Shown here: one piece after another, positions 50,161 to 63,250 of the stretch
Layout: every line of letters begins with the position of its first letter
How positions within the stretch are numbered: the stretch's first letter is position 1
DNA from: Mallotus nudiflorus
Lineage: Eukaryota; Streptophyta; Magnoliopsida; Malpighiales; Euphorbiaceae
DNA: 64,000 bases
Reading direction: 5' to 3'
Assembly (NCBI GenBank): GCA_947683625.1
Contig: CANTUR010000596.1
Coordinates: 186,001-250,000 of the forward strand
Position numbers and translations under genes: made by a program
Notes under the pieces: model-generated
Told to the model about the DNA's origin: nothing
What the model saw: only the letters and a program-made list of their open reading frames with translations
Database searches by the model: none

Positions 50161-53065
50161 CCCTTTACAATTATCAACAACTGCATCATAAGCTAACAAT
50201 TTCAGTAAATTTACTCTTAATCTCATACAATTTCTTGCTTATACCTAACGGTTATGTCTGTGCTGGTGACTATTGTCTGATACTCTGCTTACTTATCTTT
50301 GATTTTTATTTTTCTTATAATGAGTAATATGACCACTTATGACCAAGTTGCAGTTGCTAACTCCAATTTCACAAGTTTTATTTGTGATGAGTAATGTGAC
50401 CCTTTTGTGGCCAAATTGTAGTTATTAACTCCAATTTCACAATCATTAAGGCGATGAGGAAGCTTCTACCATTTTGCATGATAAATCAAAGAATACAAAA
50501 TGAATTCCATAGCAACAGTTTATTAATGTTACCGAGATTGTATCTATGTTTCACTTTTTTTTATTTGGAACTTAATGTTTATGAGCCTTTGCTAACTTCT
50601 ATTATTCTTTTTAGATATGTGATTGTGATAACTACTAAGTTTTATATTTTCCTATTACATTAATGACTTCTTTTTTCCTAGGATGCTTATTATACAATGC
50701 AGGCCATTTTTTGCTTGGCTTCTTTATGACACAAACACAGAATCAGACAATGGCCATTGAAGCAAATGCAATATGGAGGATGATGATATTTGATATACTT
50801 ATTATTTTTTATGAGTTAGAATTTTTTGTTACTAATTTTTTTAAAAGAATTTTAGGCAATGATGATGTTGAAAAGCTTTCACCTCTTCATTTCTCTATCA
50901 AACTATAATGAATGCATCTGCTTAAGTTTATTTGGTAGCATAATCATCAATTTGCTACCATAAATGTAGCATTGTATTCATGTGATGAATTTACATCCTA
51001 AGCCTTAAATTCAAACTTGTCTTTCTTTATTCTTATTATTTATGTTTATTTACATAATGTGTTTCTTTGCTTGACTTAAACTATTTATGTATTTCAGGAT
51101 TACTCTTTACTAATTATGGTGATTCTTTTTGTTATTGAGTCTGGATTTTTATTAACATAATAAATTATTTTGATTTTTGTAACTATGGAAGGTTACCTCT
51201 GATTCTTAATGTTGTGGAAGCAAAGCAAATGTAATTAGTATTGAATATTAAATGTAATTAGTAGTTAATATTTTTGGAAATGTTACATCAGGCTTAGTCT
51301 TTCAAGCCTTATTTTTGGCTAATAATCAGTGTAAAACTTAGGTTTGGCCCAATATAGTTTAAAAAGTTAGTGATTTTAATTTTTCTTTGGTTAAGGCCCA
51401 AACTAAAGGCCCATATTTGTTCTTCTGTTCGATATTAACCTAAATTTTTTAGCAATCTGAACTGTTGGTTATCCTAACATATAGCCACAATTCGGTTGAA
51501 TTTAATATGAAAAATAATTTGATTGGTTTTATCCTACTCGACCTGAACCGTTCGAACCCGACAGTTGCACCCGTAGCTTCAAGACTCCACTCGAGAGTAG
51601 GATGCCAGCCGAGATGGAGCTAGGAGCCAACCTATACTTTCAAAATTTTTACAGCAAGTAAGGCAGTCAAAGACTCTTAGAGGATATTTATTTCCATTTG
51701 AACTAAGATTATCCAAGTATCAGCCCTAATAACATGTGCTAAAGCATCTTTTCGATGAGAAATCCATGGATTTTTTGTGCATAAATAAGTCAGGATATAC
51801 TGGAGGCGTGCAACAATCGATTGATCAAACAAAGGAATAGTTGGGTGGGTTATATATGTTGTGTTCGTGTAACCTCTTTAATTTTTGTGTCGTGTTAGGG
51901 TTAAAATATTCGACATAAATAATAAATCGATCATATTGGTATTGACGCTAATCATGTCATCAGAGTGGATCAACCTAATAGAAATACAACCCACTAAACT
52001 GTTTTAACACCCCTAAATTATTGGAGTATATAGTTCTTTTTATTTTCTAATGACATTTATCATTTTTTAATGAATTCAAGTTAAGTTTCAAATTTCAAAT
52101 TTAAGTGTCGTAAGTTAGAGCTTGACAACGTATGAACTCGCTTGGTTCCATTATACTCCTTTGAAAAACAATAAGAGAAATAGGGATAAGTACAAAAAAA
52201 TATCTTGTAGTTAGGTGCTTATTCACTTAGAGAGTTGTGGTATTTTTTGTAATATTTAAGAGTTTGTGGTTTCATTCTACTTATATTTTAGTACTCTGCT
52301 CAATAATATTGTTAAAAATATATGATATAATGTTAAAATAATTTGAATTTTTAATAGTAAAATTATTTATTAAGTAATAACATTAAACCAACTAAAGTAA
52401 ATTTACAATAAATAAAAATAAGATTTTTTTTTAATTTTATTATGAATAAAAAAATAATTTTTAAAATAAATTTGTAATATTTTAAAAGTATCTAAATAGT
52501 TATATTGATAGTAAATTACATATAAAATATTTATATTATTGAAAGGGAGTATTTTATTAAAGTTTTATTATAAAATAATAACGATATTAGTTGATAAGAT
52601 ATTAAAATATTAAAAAATGAAACTACAAACCTTTAAATATTACTAAAAAATCATATATTTTTAAGTAAAAATATGTCTAACAATAAGATAATTTTTTGTA
52701 GTTATCCTTTAGAAATATATATTCAATATTTCAATTGAGAGATAAAGACTGAAATGTAAATTTGTAAACATATATGTACCGGAGATATAAGTTTCATGCC
52801 ACTTGGCAGCACATAAGGCTGCCACGTTAGAAGCAGTAGCAATCTTGTAATGCCACACCACAGGCCACTGCAGCAAACAACTATGAAAAAAATTAATTTA
52901 AACTAGTTATTAATCTGCAGTTTAGGCGAATGGTAAATAATACATATATATCTTAGCATAATTAATTAAATAATTTTAATAAATTATAATTATAATTTAA
53001 TTAAATATAAAAATAAGAATTTAAAAAATTATTATAATAATTTTATTTTATTATTTTTATTAAGA

Positions 53066-53066
<1 letters not shown>

Positions 53067-53143
<77 letters not shown>
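53067..53143. repeat. Compound (TA)n(TTTA)n microsatellite
   Basis: A TA run of about 48 bp is followed directly by seven TTTA units. Confidence 0.95.
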
Positions 53144-53144
<1 letters not shown>

Positions 53145-53260
53145 AATATGTATAGTAATAATAAAAAAATGTTCAGGAACTTTGACATGCTATTAGATGA
53201 TTGTTTTTCTTTATATAGTTATTTCAGCAATGTTAAATTTGCTTTTGTAAAAAGATCGGC

Positions 53261-53275
53261 GAGCCAAGTTGGCTC
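53261..53275. repeat. 15-bp perfect palindrome
   Basis: GAGCCAA-G-TTGGCTC reads the same on both strands except for its central base. It stands alone in AT-rich sequence with no identified function. Confidence 0.8.
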
Positions 53276-54529
53276 ATTCGCCAGCAAAGATTAGCTGCAT
53301 CTTTGACAAATATTACTTGCTAGGTTTCTACCCGCGGTTGTTTATCTCTTCATTTCTAAATAATGATAGTTAAGCTTGGTTTTCTTTTCAGAAAAAAAAA
53401 AAAAATTAACTGAATAAACAAAACCAAAAATAAAAATAGTTGAAAAATGAGATGTTTTAGTTAAAGTAAAAGAAATAAATTTTTATAGAAGGAACGAGTA
53501 ATATTTAGATGTAATTGAATTAAAGTATTTCATATAGATTACAATATATGTATTTTCAAATAAGATTTTTTTAAAATTTTTTATAAAAATATATTTTAAA
53601 TTTTAATAAATTAATAAAAGTATATTTGTAAAATTTTAGATTCAATAACTCTAAAGCTCACTAGCATTTTTTAATGTTAAATTTTATTACATAGTTATCA
53701 TTAAGTTGTGATAGATTTAATTAAAAAAATAAATCAAAAGCTAATCCACATGACACTGCTAAAATTCCTTTTCAGTTATTTTTATTCAAACATCTAGATA
53801 AAACTGAATTTGAAAATTCATACCATATGATTAATCAAAGTCCAAAACGATGTGTTGTGTGGACCCCAAGAAAGAAATGTAATGTATAATGACCAGATGA
53901 CGCGTTTTACTTATATTGACATGTACATATATGAACTAATGGTCAAATTGCCCGCTGACCTTGAAGGTGATGGCCAAATAAGTTGAATTTTTAATTTTTT
54001 GACAATTAAGGATAAAATTTTTATTTTTCATTCAAATTACAACAAAATCAAACAATATTGAGAGAGTGCACTTCACACAAAGTGTTTGGAAGGTAGATTC
54101 ACATAAATAACAATATAAAAAAAGAGTTGTTAAAAAAATTAAAAAGCAAAAAGCAAAAACGACTTTGTGTCATGTAACGGTTATGAGCGAGAAATTGAGC
54201 CAATTGTCATGTTAAGCACAGGGAATGAACTACTACATTTAATGTTTTTAACTGAGCAAGAAAAGTGCATCTGCAAGTGTTTATGAAGTTATCAAGTTAT
54301 AAAGAATGGAGAAGATATGAAGATGGTTGTTGCTATCAAACCCTAAAAAATTAAAAACTTATAGGATGATTGAAGCCATATAATAATTAATAATCGAAGC
54401 TGTAAGGTACAAATGCATTATATTGTTTTATGTTAAATAGATGTTATTTGTAATGAATGTCTAATTTGAGCTAAAATAAAGATGTTTTTATTTATTTATT
54501 TATTTTTTTTTTGTGAATGACAGAATGAA

Positions 54530-55771
54530 TGTTAGTATAAGATTCAATATATATCATAGTGGAAACTTTATTAAAGATCCAAAGCTCAGGTATATGGGTG
54601 GGGAAAGTTTGATTGGAAGCTCTAGGATGTAGATAAGCTGTGTTATTTCGGACTTGTGAAGAAAGTGAAAACACTATGGTATGGACACCAACCAAAAATG
54701 TATTGGTTATCGAAGGGGAAGGATTTTGAAAATGGTTTACTTTATGTGTTGATGATAGTGCCATCTATAAAATAATGGAAATAGCTTATGAGAAATTGAA
54801 GTATGTGTTTGATTTATACCTTGACCATGTGCTTGATAAACCAAATGTGGTTAGTGATACCCTATTACTATTAGAAGGTAAGAAAAAGGTGGTTGAGATA
54901 AAAATAGATACAGCTGGTAACTTTGATGTTGAAATAGAAGTTGAGTTATTAAATAAAAACATACTTAACCTGAAAGAAGTGAATGTGACATTGGTTGATG
55001 GGTTGGAGGGTGAAGGACATATATTTAATGCAAATGTTGGAGGAGAAAGTAATGAGGGAGTAGGCAGGTCAAATGAGACAGGTGAAAGTTTTAATGGTGA
55101 ACAGTTGTTTGAGGCTCTAAGTAGACATGAAGTTCAACAAGAAGAAGATTTTGATGGAAGTGAAGTATTGCAACATTAGTAGAGGTTTGCAGGGATTGAT
55201 TTGTTTCATTAATAAACGAAGAAGCAAAGGTCCAAAAAGTATGATAAAAGGCAAAATTCTATGCATATTGGTCTTGAATCTCAAGGTTATGGCTTTGATG
55301 AAGCAGCTTGTGCAAGGTAGGCCACTGATATTGATTAAAGTGCATATATGCACTGTAATGAAGTTGAATTTACTGCTTGTGACAAAGATGCAAAGGGAAG
55401 TTATGAATCGTAATACCCTATGGCTGCTAAAACTGAAATGTATACTAGTGTACTTGATTTGTTTATTTTTAAAACTAAATTATGTGGTACTAAACTTGTA
55501 TTAAAGGGTAATGAAGCTGAAATGGTTAGTGGTGAAACTGAAATGCATGCTAACCAACATGAATTTCATGTTGTGCAACTTAAAGTTCATATTATGCAAC
55601 ATGAAATTCTTAATGTTGAAACTGAAATGGCATTTGATGCTGCTGCAGTATAAAAAATGGGATTTGCTGATGATCGAGCTATTGAAGATGTTGATCAATT
55701 AAATGCAGAAGATGATAACACATTTGGTGGTGATCAGTGTGGTTCTGATAGAGATTATCTAGAACTGATTG
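54530..55771 (+). pseudogene. MULE transposase, N-terminal part
   Basis: 54530-54600 reads IYHSGNFIKDPKLRYMGGES, the start of the plant MuDR N-terminal domain (HHGG.F...P...YVGGE). Stops follow, then 54775-55179 contains the end of that domain (IYLDH-like: FDLYLDHVLDKPN) and an acidic, Gly-rich linker. 55190-55655 is out of frame, with repeats of an ETEM(H)-like motif. The last open part (55657-55771) ends in DYLELI at the point where the solo LTR inserted; the frame continues at 61240. Confidence 0.78.
55767..55771. repeat. Target-site duplication GATTG, left
   Basis: GATTG lies just before the TGTAAACACC start of the solo LTR and matches 61240-61244 exactly. Confidence 0.85.
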
Positions 55772-56012
55772 TGTAAACACCCAATTTTGGGATGATGAAG
55801 TGTGGATGTGATAAAGGACTCTGATGATGAAAATATTATAAATAGGTCTTCAATACTTGAAGTTTGAAACCTTAAAAGTCTGAATGCATTTCCAAAAAGG
55901 GTTTTAATTGGTTTTTAAGGACTTAATTGTAATGTTTGTTCAAGACCTAATCGAAAATTCTAAATTCTTTCAAGGGTCTTTTTGTAATTAAAAGTTAAAA
56001 AATAAAATTCTT

Positions 56013-56132
56013 TAATTCAGATCGAAATTACATAATTCCGATCGAAATTTTGTAATTCCGATTGGAATTTCGTAATTCCAATCGAAATTTCGTAATTCTG
56101 ATCAAAATTACATAATTTCGATCAAAATTATG
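56013..56132. repeat. Six tandem copies of a 20-bp near-palindromic unit
   Basis: Units of 20 bp such as TAATTCCGATCGAAATTTCG repeat six times. Each unit is nearly its own reverse complement (AATT..GATC..AATT). It lies 240 bp inside the outer solo LTR. Confidence 0.9.
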
Positions 56133-57643
56133 CATGTTCCGTCTGATTTTTTATTTTATTTTATTTCAGTGAATAAATTTTGGTTTCCTGAATTTTGATT
56201 GGTCAAATAGTATTTATCTAAATTTTCAAGAAATTAAAGTCCTTTTAAAATTAAAACTCGGAGAAAGGCAAGTCACAATAGGATATGTTGTTAGCTCAGG
56301 TTTTTTCCTATAAAGGCCCAGCTTGAGCTATCCTGGACAGGGGGGAGACTTTCTTTGAAAGACCTTTTTCCTTTCTAGCACTTTTTGGCTTTTCTTTTGT
56401 CCCCAGGCAGTACAAAAATATTCGTTGTGATTTATTCATGTTTTTTAAGCAAGGAGCAATAGACATTTGAGAAGAGAATAACAAGTTTTTGAAGACCTAC
56501 TTAACAAACAATGATGATTTACACTAGTCTGAGCGGCAACTCATACTGCATCCATAATCATCATCTTCTTTCCTTCCTTCTTTTATTTTTATTTTATTTT
56601 ACCATTTTGATTTTATTTTATTTTTATTTTATTCACTAATCATTGTTTATTCTTTTGTTAGTGATTATGGAGGAGATTACATTATGATCTTATTAGGTGA
56701 ACAAAACTCATGAAGGTCCATGGATTGAACTTTGTAACTAAATATAGTTTCTAGATTTTTTTTTATTTAGTTCATTTATTATTGTTTTGGGATTGTATTA
56801 ATTTTTCTTTTCTTATTATTTTTAATAGCTCATTGTAATATCCCCAATAGTGGGAATAATGAAATTATGTGTGTGTGATTGTGTGTTTTATTTTAATTAA
56901 TTGGTTAATAAAATTAGGTTTTTAATTAGGTAATTAATTAAAATTAATGCCTATAAAAATCATTAGGTTGTTTAATTAAAATTAAATTAGAATTAAGTGG
57001 ATAAAATTAGGGTTGCTTGTTGATTATTTTATTTTATTTATTTTTTTAGAGTCACTTTAATTAAATTAGGGTTTTTAGAATATATTTAATTAATTGTTTG
57101 ATCTTTTATATGATTGTTTTTTATATTTTTTTAATTATTTTTGGGCTTGTTTATTTATGTTTATGTATTTTAGGCCCTAAACTTATGTTAGGCTTTAACC
57201 CATTTTAAATAAATTTAGATTTTTTTAGGTTTAATTAATAATAATACATCTTTAAGCCCATAATTCATTAGACTTAAGGTAGAGATAACTTAAGCCCATT
57301 TAGTTAATTTAGACATAGGTCCACCTAATTTAATGAATTTAGACTTAGCTCATTTAATTTAAACATTTTCCATAATTTGTAGATTTAATATCACTTTAGA
57401 AATAAAATATGTAGAATTAGACCCACTAATTTAAATACTTCATAATTTGTAGATTTATGCTCATTTTAGAATTAAAATAACTAGATTTAGGTTCATTTAG
57501 TTAAAATTGAATAGGAATGTCTTTAGGCTCACTTGTAAATTAAAACTTATAGATTTAACCCATTTAATTAAAATCAATGTAGATTAGACTAACTTAGGGA
57601 TTATGAATTTAAATGAGTGCATTATTTACATGTATTTTTCATG

Positions 57644-57648
57644 ACTAG
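57644..57648. repeat. Target-site duplication ACTAG, left
   Basis: ACTAG flanks the TG start of family X copy 2 and matches 60901-60905. Confidence 0.85.
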
Positions 57649-60600
57649 TGTTATAACCCGAGTTTTTAAATTATTTTAATATAAAGTAGGATATGCAGTG
57701 TTAATAATTTTGAAACCATATTTGATTACTTTACTATTTTGTAAATTATCATTATTATTTATGTTTAATTAATATATTTTTCGTAAATACTATTTTTAAA
57801 TTATTATTTCGGGAAATAGTATTTTATTAAGTCTTTAACTTAAAGCATTAATATTTTAATATTATTATTTTAATGAATTATATTATTGACCTAAATTTTT
57901 ATGAATAATACATTATTTTTGCATGCATGAATAATATTAGGGTTAATAATTAAATTGTGTATAAATTATATTTTAACTATGTGTATATATACAAATATCA
58001 AAAACAAAAACCTATTTCTCCTTCTTCTTCATCCTGTTCTTCACCCTCACCATCGCCCTCACCACTGCAACTTTGGCCGACTACCGTTAGTGTGCCTCCC
58101 GGACGTCCACCTCCTCCTCCAGCAGCTCTGCCGCCTCCAGTCACTCTCTCCGGTGCCAGTGGAGCTTGAAGAACTCGTTTTGGCCGAAAGTTGGCCCCTT
58201 CGTCGTTCCTCACGATTCTGGCCACCAAAATCGATGATTTTGGTGTCGTTGGACTCTTGAGACTCCATAGAGGATGGTTCTAAGCTTCCTTTTGTCTAAA
58301 AATTTGATTTAGTAAGGTTTTGAGCTTGTTTCCATTTTCAACCATTTTTGGTTCTTGAATATTTTGAACTTCATTCTTTGTGATTCAAGCTTAATTCCTT
58401 CACAAATATTGTTCCCCTTAGCTTAATCTACCTCTGAGAATTTTTTTGTAATTTTTGTAATTTATTTTGATTTTTGTGACTTTTTTATTATTTTATTATT
58501 ATTTAATTATTTTCATAAATTAATTAAATAAATTGTGAAATTGTGATTTTTAGTGTTTTTGGTGGTTGAAATTAATTTTAGAATTTAATTTATAATTTTT
58601 GTGTAATTTTTATAATTTTATTTAGTTTATGTCAATTTTGGAAATTTAGGTTAAATATATATATATTTTAGTAATTATTGGTTAATTAAGTTTATTTATT
58701 GATTTTATTGAATTATATGTTGAGAAAATAATTTTTTAGTATTTATATAATTTTTATTGAATATGTGAGCATTTTTAGTATATTATGTGAATTTTTATAT
58801 ACTAGCGGTATGTTGGTAATTTGGTAGTAATTTTGTTTAAATATTAAATTTAATTGGTTTTAATAATTATTTGAGGTATAAAAATGATTTTCATGAATTA
58901 TTTACTATTTTTAACTAGTTAATACTATTTTTCAAAAATTATTTTCAAATTATATATAATATACTATTTTTGTAAATAAATGGGTTTTTAGTAACTTTTA
59001 ATATGTTTTTGGCCTAATTAAGTAATTTGGATTTATAAAATGAATTTTTATTAATATTTGTGAATTTATCAAGAAATATCAATTTTTATTAATATTATAT
59101 TATTATTAGGGTTTTTAAGTAATTACGGGTAAAATAATTACTTTTAATGTTTAAATATTTAAATTGCTATATTTTGATATTAAAAGGGTATTTTCGGTAT
59201 TTAGTGAATTTTAATATATTTTGTGTATTTTATTGTGAATTGTGTACCTCGGTCGGTGGAATTTGCAGTTTGGGATATCGACTAAGGGTTGTGAGAATAT
59301 TTTGTGAATTCTATTCGAAGTGTATTTTTCTTGCAAGACCGGCTCTACTTTTTAAGTAGAGAGATGCCCGTTTTACAGAGGAAGTTCTATCGAATTTTTG
59401 GTAGAATTCTCGTAAAACGTAACATGCAGTCAAATTCCTATTCTCTGTTTGTGTCTAGAATTCTAGATTGAGTTTCTAGAAGTTAAATTAGAATTATTCT
59501 GATTTCATGTTATTATTTTATTGTTAGTTGCGCCGAGACCGAGGTCTAGTGAACTAGGCCTGTTGGACCCATCTCGAAGAGCGCACAACTATGAGTTATT
59601 ATAATGTATATGCATTGCTTAGGTTGCATGTTTTAGAATTCTATGTTTTAAATATAAATTTTGCATAATTGCCTATTTGAATGTTTAAGTATATTTTCGG
59701 TATATTATGAAATAAATGCATATTTTCCTTTTCAATTAAATCTAGCTTGTTTTTAAATATATTATTGGTTTAATTTATTATGTTCCATGATTTATTTGAG
59801 TTTGATTATACGTATATATACTTGAAATATACTTAGTTTATTTTAGGTATATTTATGGTATATATATGGTTTATTTGTTTATTTTAAATATCATTATGCA
59901 TCATTTATTTTCCTGAATGTATGTTTTAAAATAAATGAAGGATATCGATAGAATGTGCTTCCTAGTGGGCAGCACTAGGACCGAGTACGTACCGATGCGA
60001 TAGATGATAGGTTGAATTACTAACTTATTTATGAAAATTATGACTTGATTGATTTGATTGATGTGAGATGTGATTGAGAATGTGATTGCTAGAGCTCGGT
60101 TGACCAAGTGTCTTAGGGCCAATCACACTGACAGTCAGACTACTGGAGCTCGGTCGACTTAGTGTCTCGGGGTCAGTCTACTGTCCATATGGATTAAGTG
60201 AATTTATTTAGAATTAAGTGAACCTATATGGCTAAAGTGTTTTCTACTGATAATTGAGGTTGCGATCATTAAGGTTCTATTTAATCCTTCATAAACTGAT
60301 ATTTTTTAATATTATTATAAAAATGATTTTTGTTGCATCTATGTGTGTATTTGCCTGTATATATATTTATTATATATACTATTGAGTGTCTGCATTTGAC
60401 ATTTACTTATGCATGTATATATATTATAATAATTCACTCAGTGAGGTCTGACTCCCCTTCGTTGATATTTTTATAGGAGAGTCTTCATCTTCAGACCTCA
60501 GCAGTAGACCTGTACGCCAGATTTCTTTCGCTCCGGCTCTATTATGTAAATCGCTTACCTGAGTTTTATTTTGTACTCTAGACACTACCGTAGTAGTTGT

Positions 60601-60900
60601 ATTTAAATCTATTGAGAGTTGTATTTATATTTATGCATGTAAAAGGATTTTACTTCAGAGAGTTTCTTTGAAGGTTATATTAAAGGATTTCTTTTTATGA
60701 TATATATGTGATGTGATTTTATGATATTAAAGGATGTTGAGAATTTATTTTTTTATTTGAGATTTAATTTTTGTTGAATAATATTTTATTTATTTTATTT
60801 TATTGTATGCTTTTATTTTTAAGGCTTGCTACGGGTTCCGGATTTGAAAAAATTCCCGTTCCCTAACACCGGTCATGGCCCCCTGTTTTGGATCGTGACA
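57649..60900 (+). mobile_element. Solo LTR, about 3.25 kb, family X copy 2
   Basis: It starts TGTTATAACCC and ends GATCGTGACA. It is flanked by a perfect 5-bp duplication, ACTAG at 57644-57648 and 60901-60905. It is the same family as 389-3810 in opposite orientation, and it sits inside another solo LTR. Landmarks: a TATATATAC promoter-like stretch at 57981-57992 followed by a CT-rich probable leader (58015-58130); an internal duplicated block (GAGCTCGGTTGACCAAGTGTC at 60091 and GAGCTCGGTCGACTTAGTGTC at 60146); and a terminal AACACCGGTCATGGCC block. There is no coding capacity. The CT-rich open stretches near 57955-58268 are LTR leader, not genes. Confidence 0.9.
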
Positions 60901-60905
60901 ACTAG
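60901..60905. repeat. Target-site duplication ACTAG, right
   Basis: ACTAG flanks the CA end of family X copy 2 and matches 57644-57648. Confidence 0.85.
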
Positions 60906-61239
60906 TTTGCATGGAGTTAATTTTTTTAATAAGGGTTTATATGAAATTACATGTAAATAGAGAATAAGATAGTAATTGATAAAATAATTCTAAATGAACA
61001 GAATACTGAAAGAAATTAGTATTCCGTAACCAGAATCTCCTGGTTGTGGTGGTAACTTTCTTTTAGAGAATCGAGTACCACCATTTTTTTTATTTGTCCT
61101 AGTTATTACCCTAGGTGGTGACTTCTCATCTCCGTGCCATGTCTTTATGACAGTGGTTAGTGTGTTCTCTAGAGCCCTAAGCTTAAATAGTGTCGTAGTT
61201 GCTAAAATCTTGGGCGCGCGCTAAACCCTACCGTCTACA

Positions 61240-61244
61240 GATTG
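61240..61244. repeat. Target-site duplication GATTG, right
   Basis: GATTG lies just after GTCTACA and matches 55767-55771 exactly. Confidence 0.85.
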
Positions 61245-63250
61245 CAGCAAGATATAATTTAAGAAATAAATTTAAAAGGAGGTACAAGAAGCAGCAAAAA
61301 GGTCATGAAGCTGAACAAGTTCAAAGAGAAAATATTCCTGAACCTATAAAGGCTTATGAGACAGATGCATCAGATAATGATGAGGTTGGTTGTGATCCAG
61401 ACTATATGGTTAGTGGTGATGATGACTATAGTATAGAAGAGGATTCAGGTGAAGATGAACATGGCAATGTTAGAAGGAAAAAGTCAAAGAAAGTGAGGTT
61501 CAATCCAGATAGCAAGGTACCCACTTTTCTTGTTGGAATGGTCTTTGCATATGCTTATGAGTTTAGAAAAGTGATTATGAAGTATGCTATGGCTAGAGGT
61601 GTTGATATTCAGTTGGGAAAAAATGACAAAATAGAATCAGATGCCACTGCACCTTTGGCAATTGTCCTTGTAACATATTTATAAGTATTGACACACGGAA
61701 TGGGGATTTTATGGTGAAAACCTACAATCCAAATTATAAGTGCCATAGGTTGTTAAAGAACAAAAGAGCCTCATGTGATTTCTTAATTAATTACTTTTAT
61801 GATATTCTTGAAGGTAATTTAGGCATGACTATAGTACAAATTATAGAAAAAGCAAAGAAAGATCTAAAGATTGAAATAAATGACACTATGTCTAAGAGAG
61901 TTAAGAGAAAGGTTATAAAATATATAGAAGGGGATTATAAAGAAGAATATGCACTATTATGGGACTATAGAATACTGTTAAGACAAGCTATGCTTGACAC
62001 AATATGTGAAGTGCAAACTAAAGAAAGGACTAGCACATTTGTAAATTTATATGTGTGTTTTATGCTTTAAAAAAAGGCTGGAAGGATGGTTGTAGGCCTA
62101 TGGTAAGAGTATATGGGTGTTTTTTAAAAACTATATACATAGGGGAGTTGCTTGTAGCTATTGGTAAAGATGCTAACAACCAAAGATTTCCTGTTGCATG
62201 GGCTGTTGTCAGATCAGAGATGAAGGCAACATGAAGGTGGTTCTTTTAACATTTGAAAGCTGACATAAACATAACTTATAATAAATATTTAACAATTATC
62301 AATGATATGCAAAAGGTTTGAGAAATATCCATTAATCCCCTTTCATTTATGTTATTGCTCAATGTGTTTAATATACTTGAATTACATGACATTTGTCTTT
62401 TTTTTTTACTGAAATGTAGGGCTTAATTGAAGCTGTCAAAGCTGAATAGCCATTTACAGAGCATCGATGGTGTGTAGTTCACATATTCTCAATTTAGAAG
62501 AAAAGATGAAGAGGGTCAGATGTGCATAAACAATATTAGAGATGTGCTAAGAGTTCTTATAAGCAGCAATTCAATGATCAGTTAAAGAGGCTTAATGATC
62601 TTGCCAACATTTATTGACATATCTACCCCACACATGGTGTTGGTTATATTTGACGTCTAAGTGTGAATCTATAAAAAATAACATGTGTGAGTCATATAAT
62701 GGCCATTTAGTTAAAGCTAGGATGAAGCATATTCTTGGATTGTTAGAATGGATGAGAGTTGATGCAATGAATAAGTTGTATATAAAGAGAGATGATTTAG
62801 CAAAATAGTGTACTGATGTGTGAGTTCGAGTGCAATAGAAAAATTAAGCAAAAATATGGACAAAGCATCTCAATATATTGTTGAATAGAATGGTGAGCAT
62901 GGTTATGAAATCATTGAGGGGAGGGATAGACATACTGTGGATATAGAAAAATGTTCATGTACTTGCAGGTCATGGGATTTAACTAGAATACCATGCCCTC
63001 ATGCTATATGTGCACTTTATCATAGTAAGAAAGAGTTAAAAGATTATATAAACCCATGCTATAGCATGTCAGCTAACCTAGTAGCTTATGCATATTGTAT
63101 GCAACCATTAGTTGGGAGAGAAATGTGGCTAAAACCAATGTCCCCCCAATATTGCCACTTGAAGTACACCAACCTAGTCATCCAAAAACCTTAAGAAGGA
63201 AAAATGAAGATGAGCCAAAAAAAAGTGGCAACAAATCAAGATGAGGTGCT
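61240..63250 (+). pseudogene. MULE transposase, central and C-terminal part
   Basis: After the inserted LTR the frame continues as IAARYNLRNKFKRRYKK. Then come an acidic stretch (61340-61490), the MuDR domain (FNPDSKVPTFLVGMVFAYAY, 61498-61560), a shift, the KTYN..H.C region (61711-61790), the VKRKVIKYIEGDYKEEYALL region with WDY (61900-61970), DDE-domain pieces (GCRPMV, GELLVAIGKDANNQRFPVAW, 62080-62210) and the SWIM zinc finger CSCTCRSWDLTRIPCPHAIC (62950-63010). The SWIM signature CxC..CxH is intact. A probable intron lies at about 62310-62419. Stops and frameshifts throughout mean the enzyme is dead. Confidence 0.85.

Larger units (their letters stand above)
35735..51575 (+). mobile_element. 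hAT transposon, about 5.2 kb, split by a Ty3/gypsy element
   Basis: The left end is TAAGGGTAAGCAAAA, and the right end, reverse complemented, is TACGGGTGCAACTG; these are weak terminal inverted repeats. The flanks are GCTCCAAG (35727-35734) and GCTTCAAG (51576-51583), an 8-bp duplication with one mismatch, as expected of hAT. The two parts, 35735-36957 and 47625-51575, are separated by the Tekay-type retrotransposon. A decayed BED-finger transposase lies in the right part (48008-50160) and runs in the same direction. The left part has a CT-rich leader (about 35930-36060) that may be the transposase promoter or 5' UTR. The transposase identification is strong; the ends rest on the duplication and short repeats. 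Confidence 0.72.
51584..54500. other. AT-rich intergenic region
   Basis: No credible gene. 51845-52019 (GGGTGGGTTATATATG to TTTTAACACCCCTA) resembles the end of a hAT-type MITE, but only one end is clear. 52300-52640 is a poorly structured AT-rich stretch. A short GC-richer island with small inverted repeats lies at 52790-52880. Confidence 0.5.
55772..61239 (+). mobile_element. Solo LTR, about 2.2 kb, interrupted, inside the MULE
   Basis: It starts TGTAAACACCC and ends CCGTCTACA (inverted tip TGTAAAC/TGTAGAC). It is flanked by a perfect 5-bp duplication, GATTG at 55767-55771 and 61240-61244. Removing the element plus one GATTG puts the transposase back in one open frame. Without the nested solo LTR (57649-60905) it is about 2.2 kb. 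It has no polyprotein. The TGTAAACACC start and the CTCCGTGCCATGTC-type block near its end resemble Tat/Ogre-type Ty3/gypsy LTRs, which is an inference from appearance. It carries six copies of a 20-bp palindromic repeat near its start. The left part is 55772-57648 and the right part 60906-61239. Confidence 0.85.

Noticed and set aside
57955..58268. Overlapping Pro/Ser-rich open frames on both strands that look like a small secreted or extensin-like protein
   Set aside because: They lie inside solo LTR copy 2, just after a TATA-like stretch, in a CT-rich leader. The frames are a composition effect.
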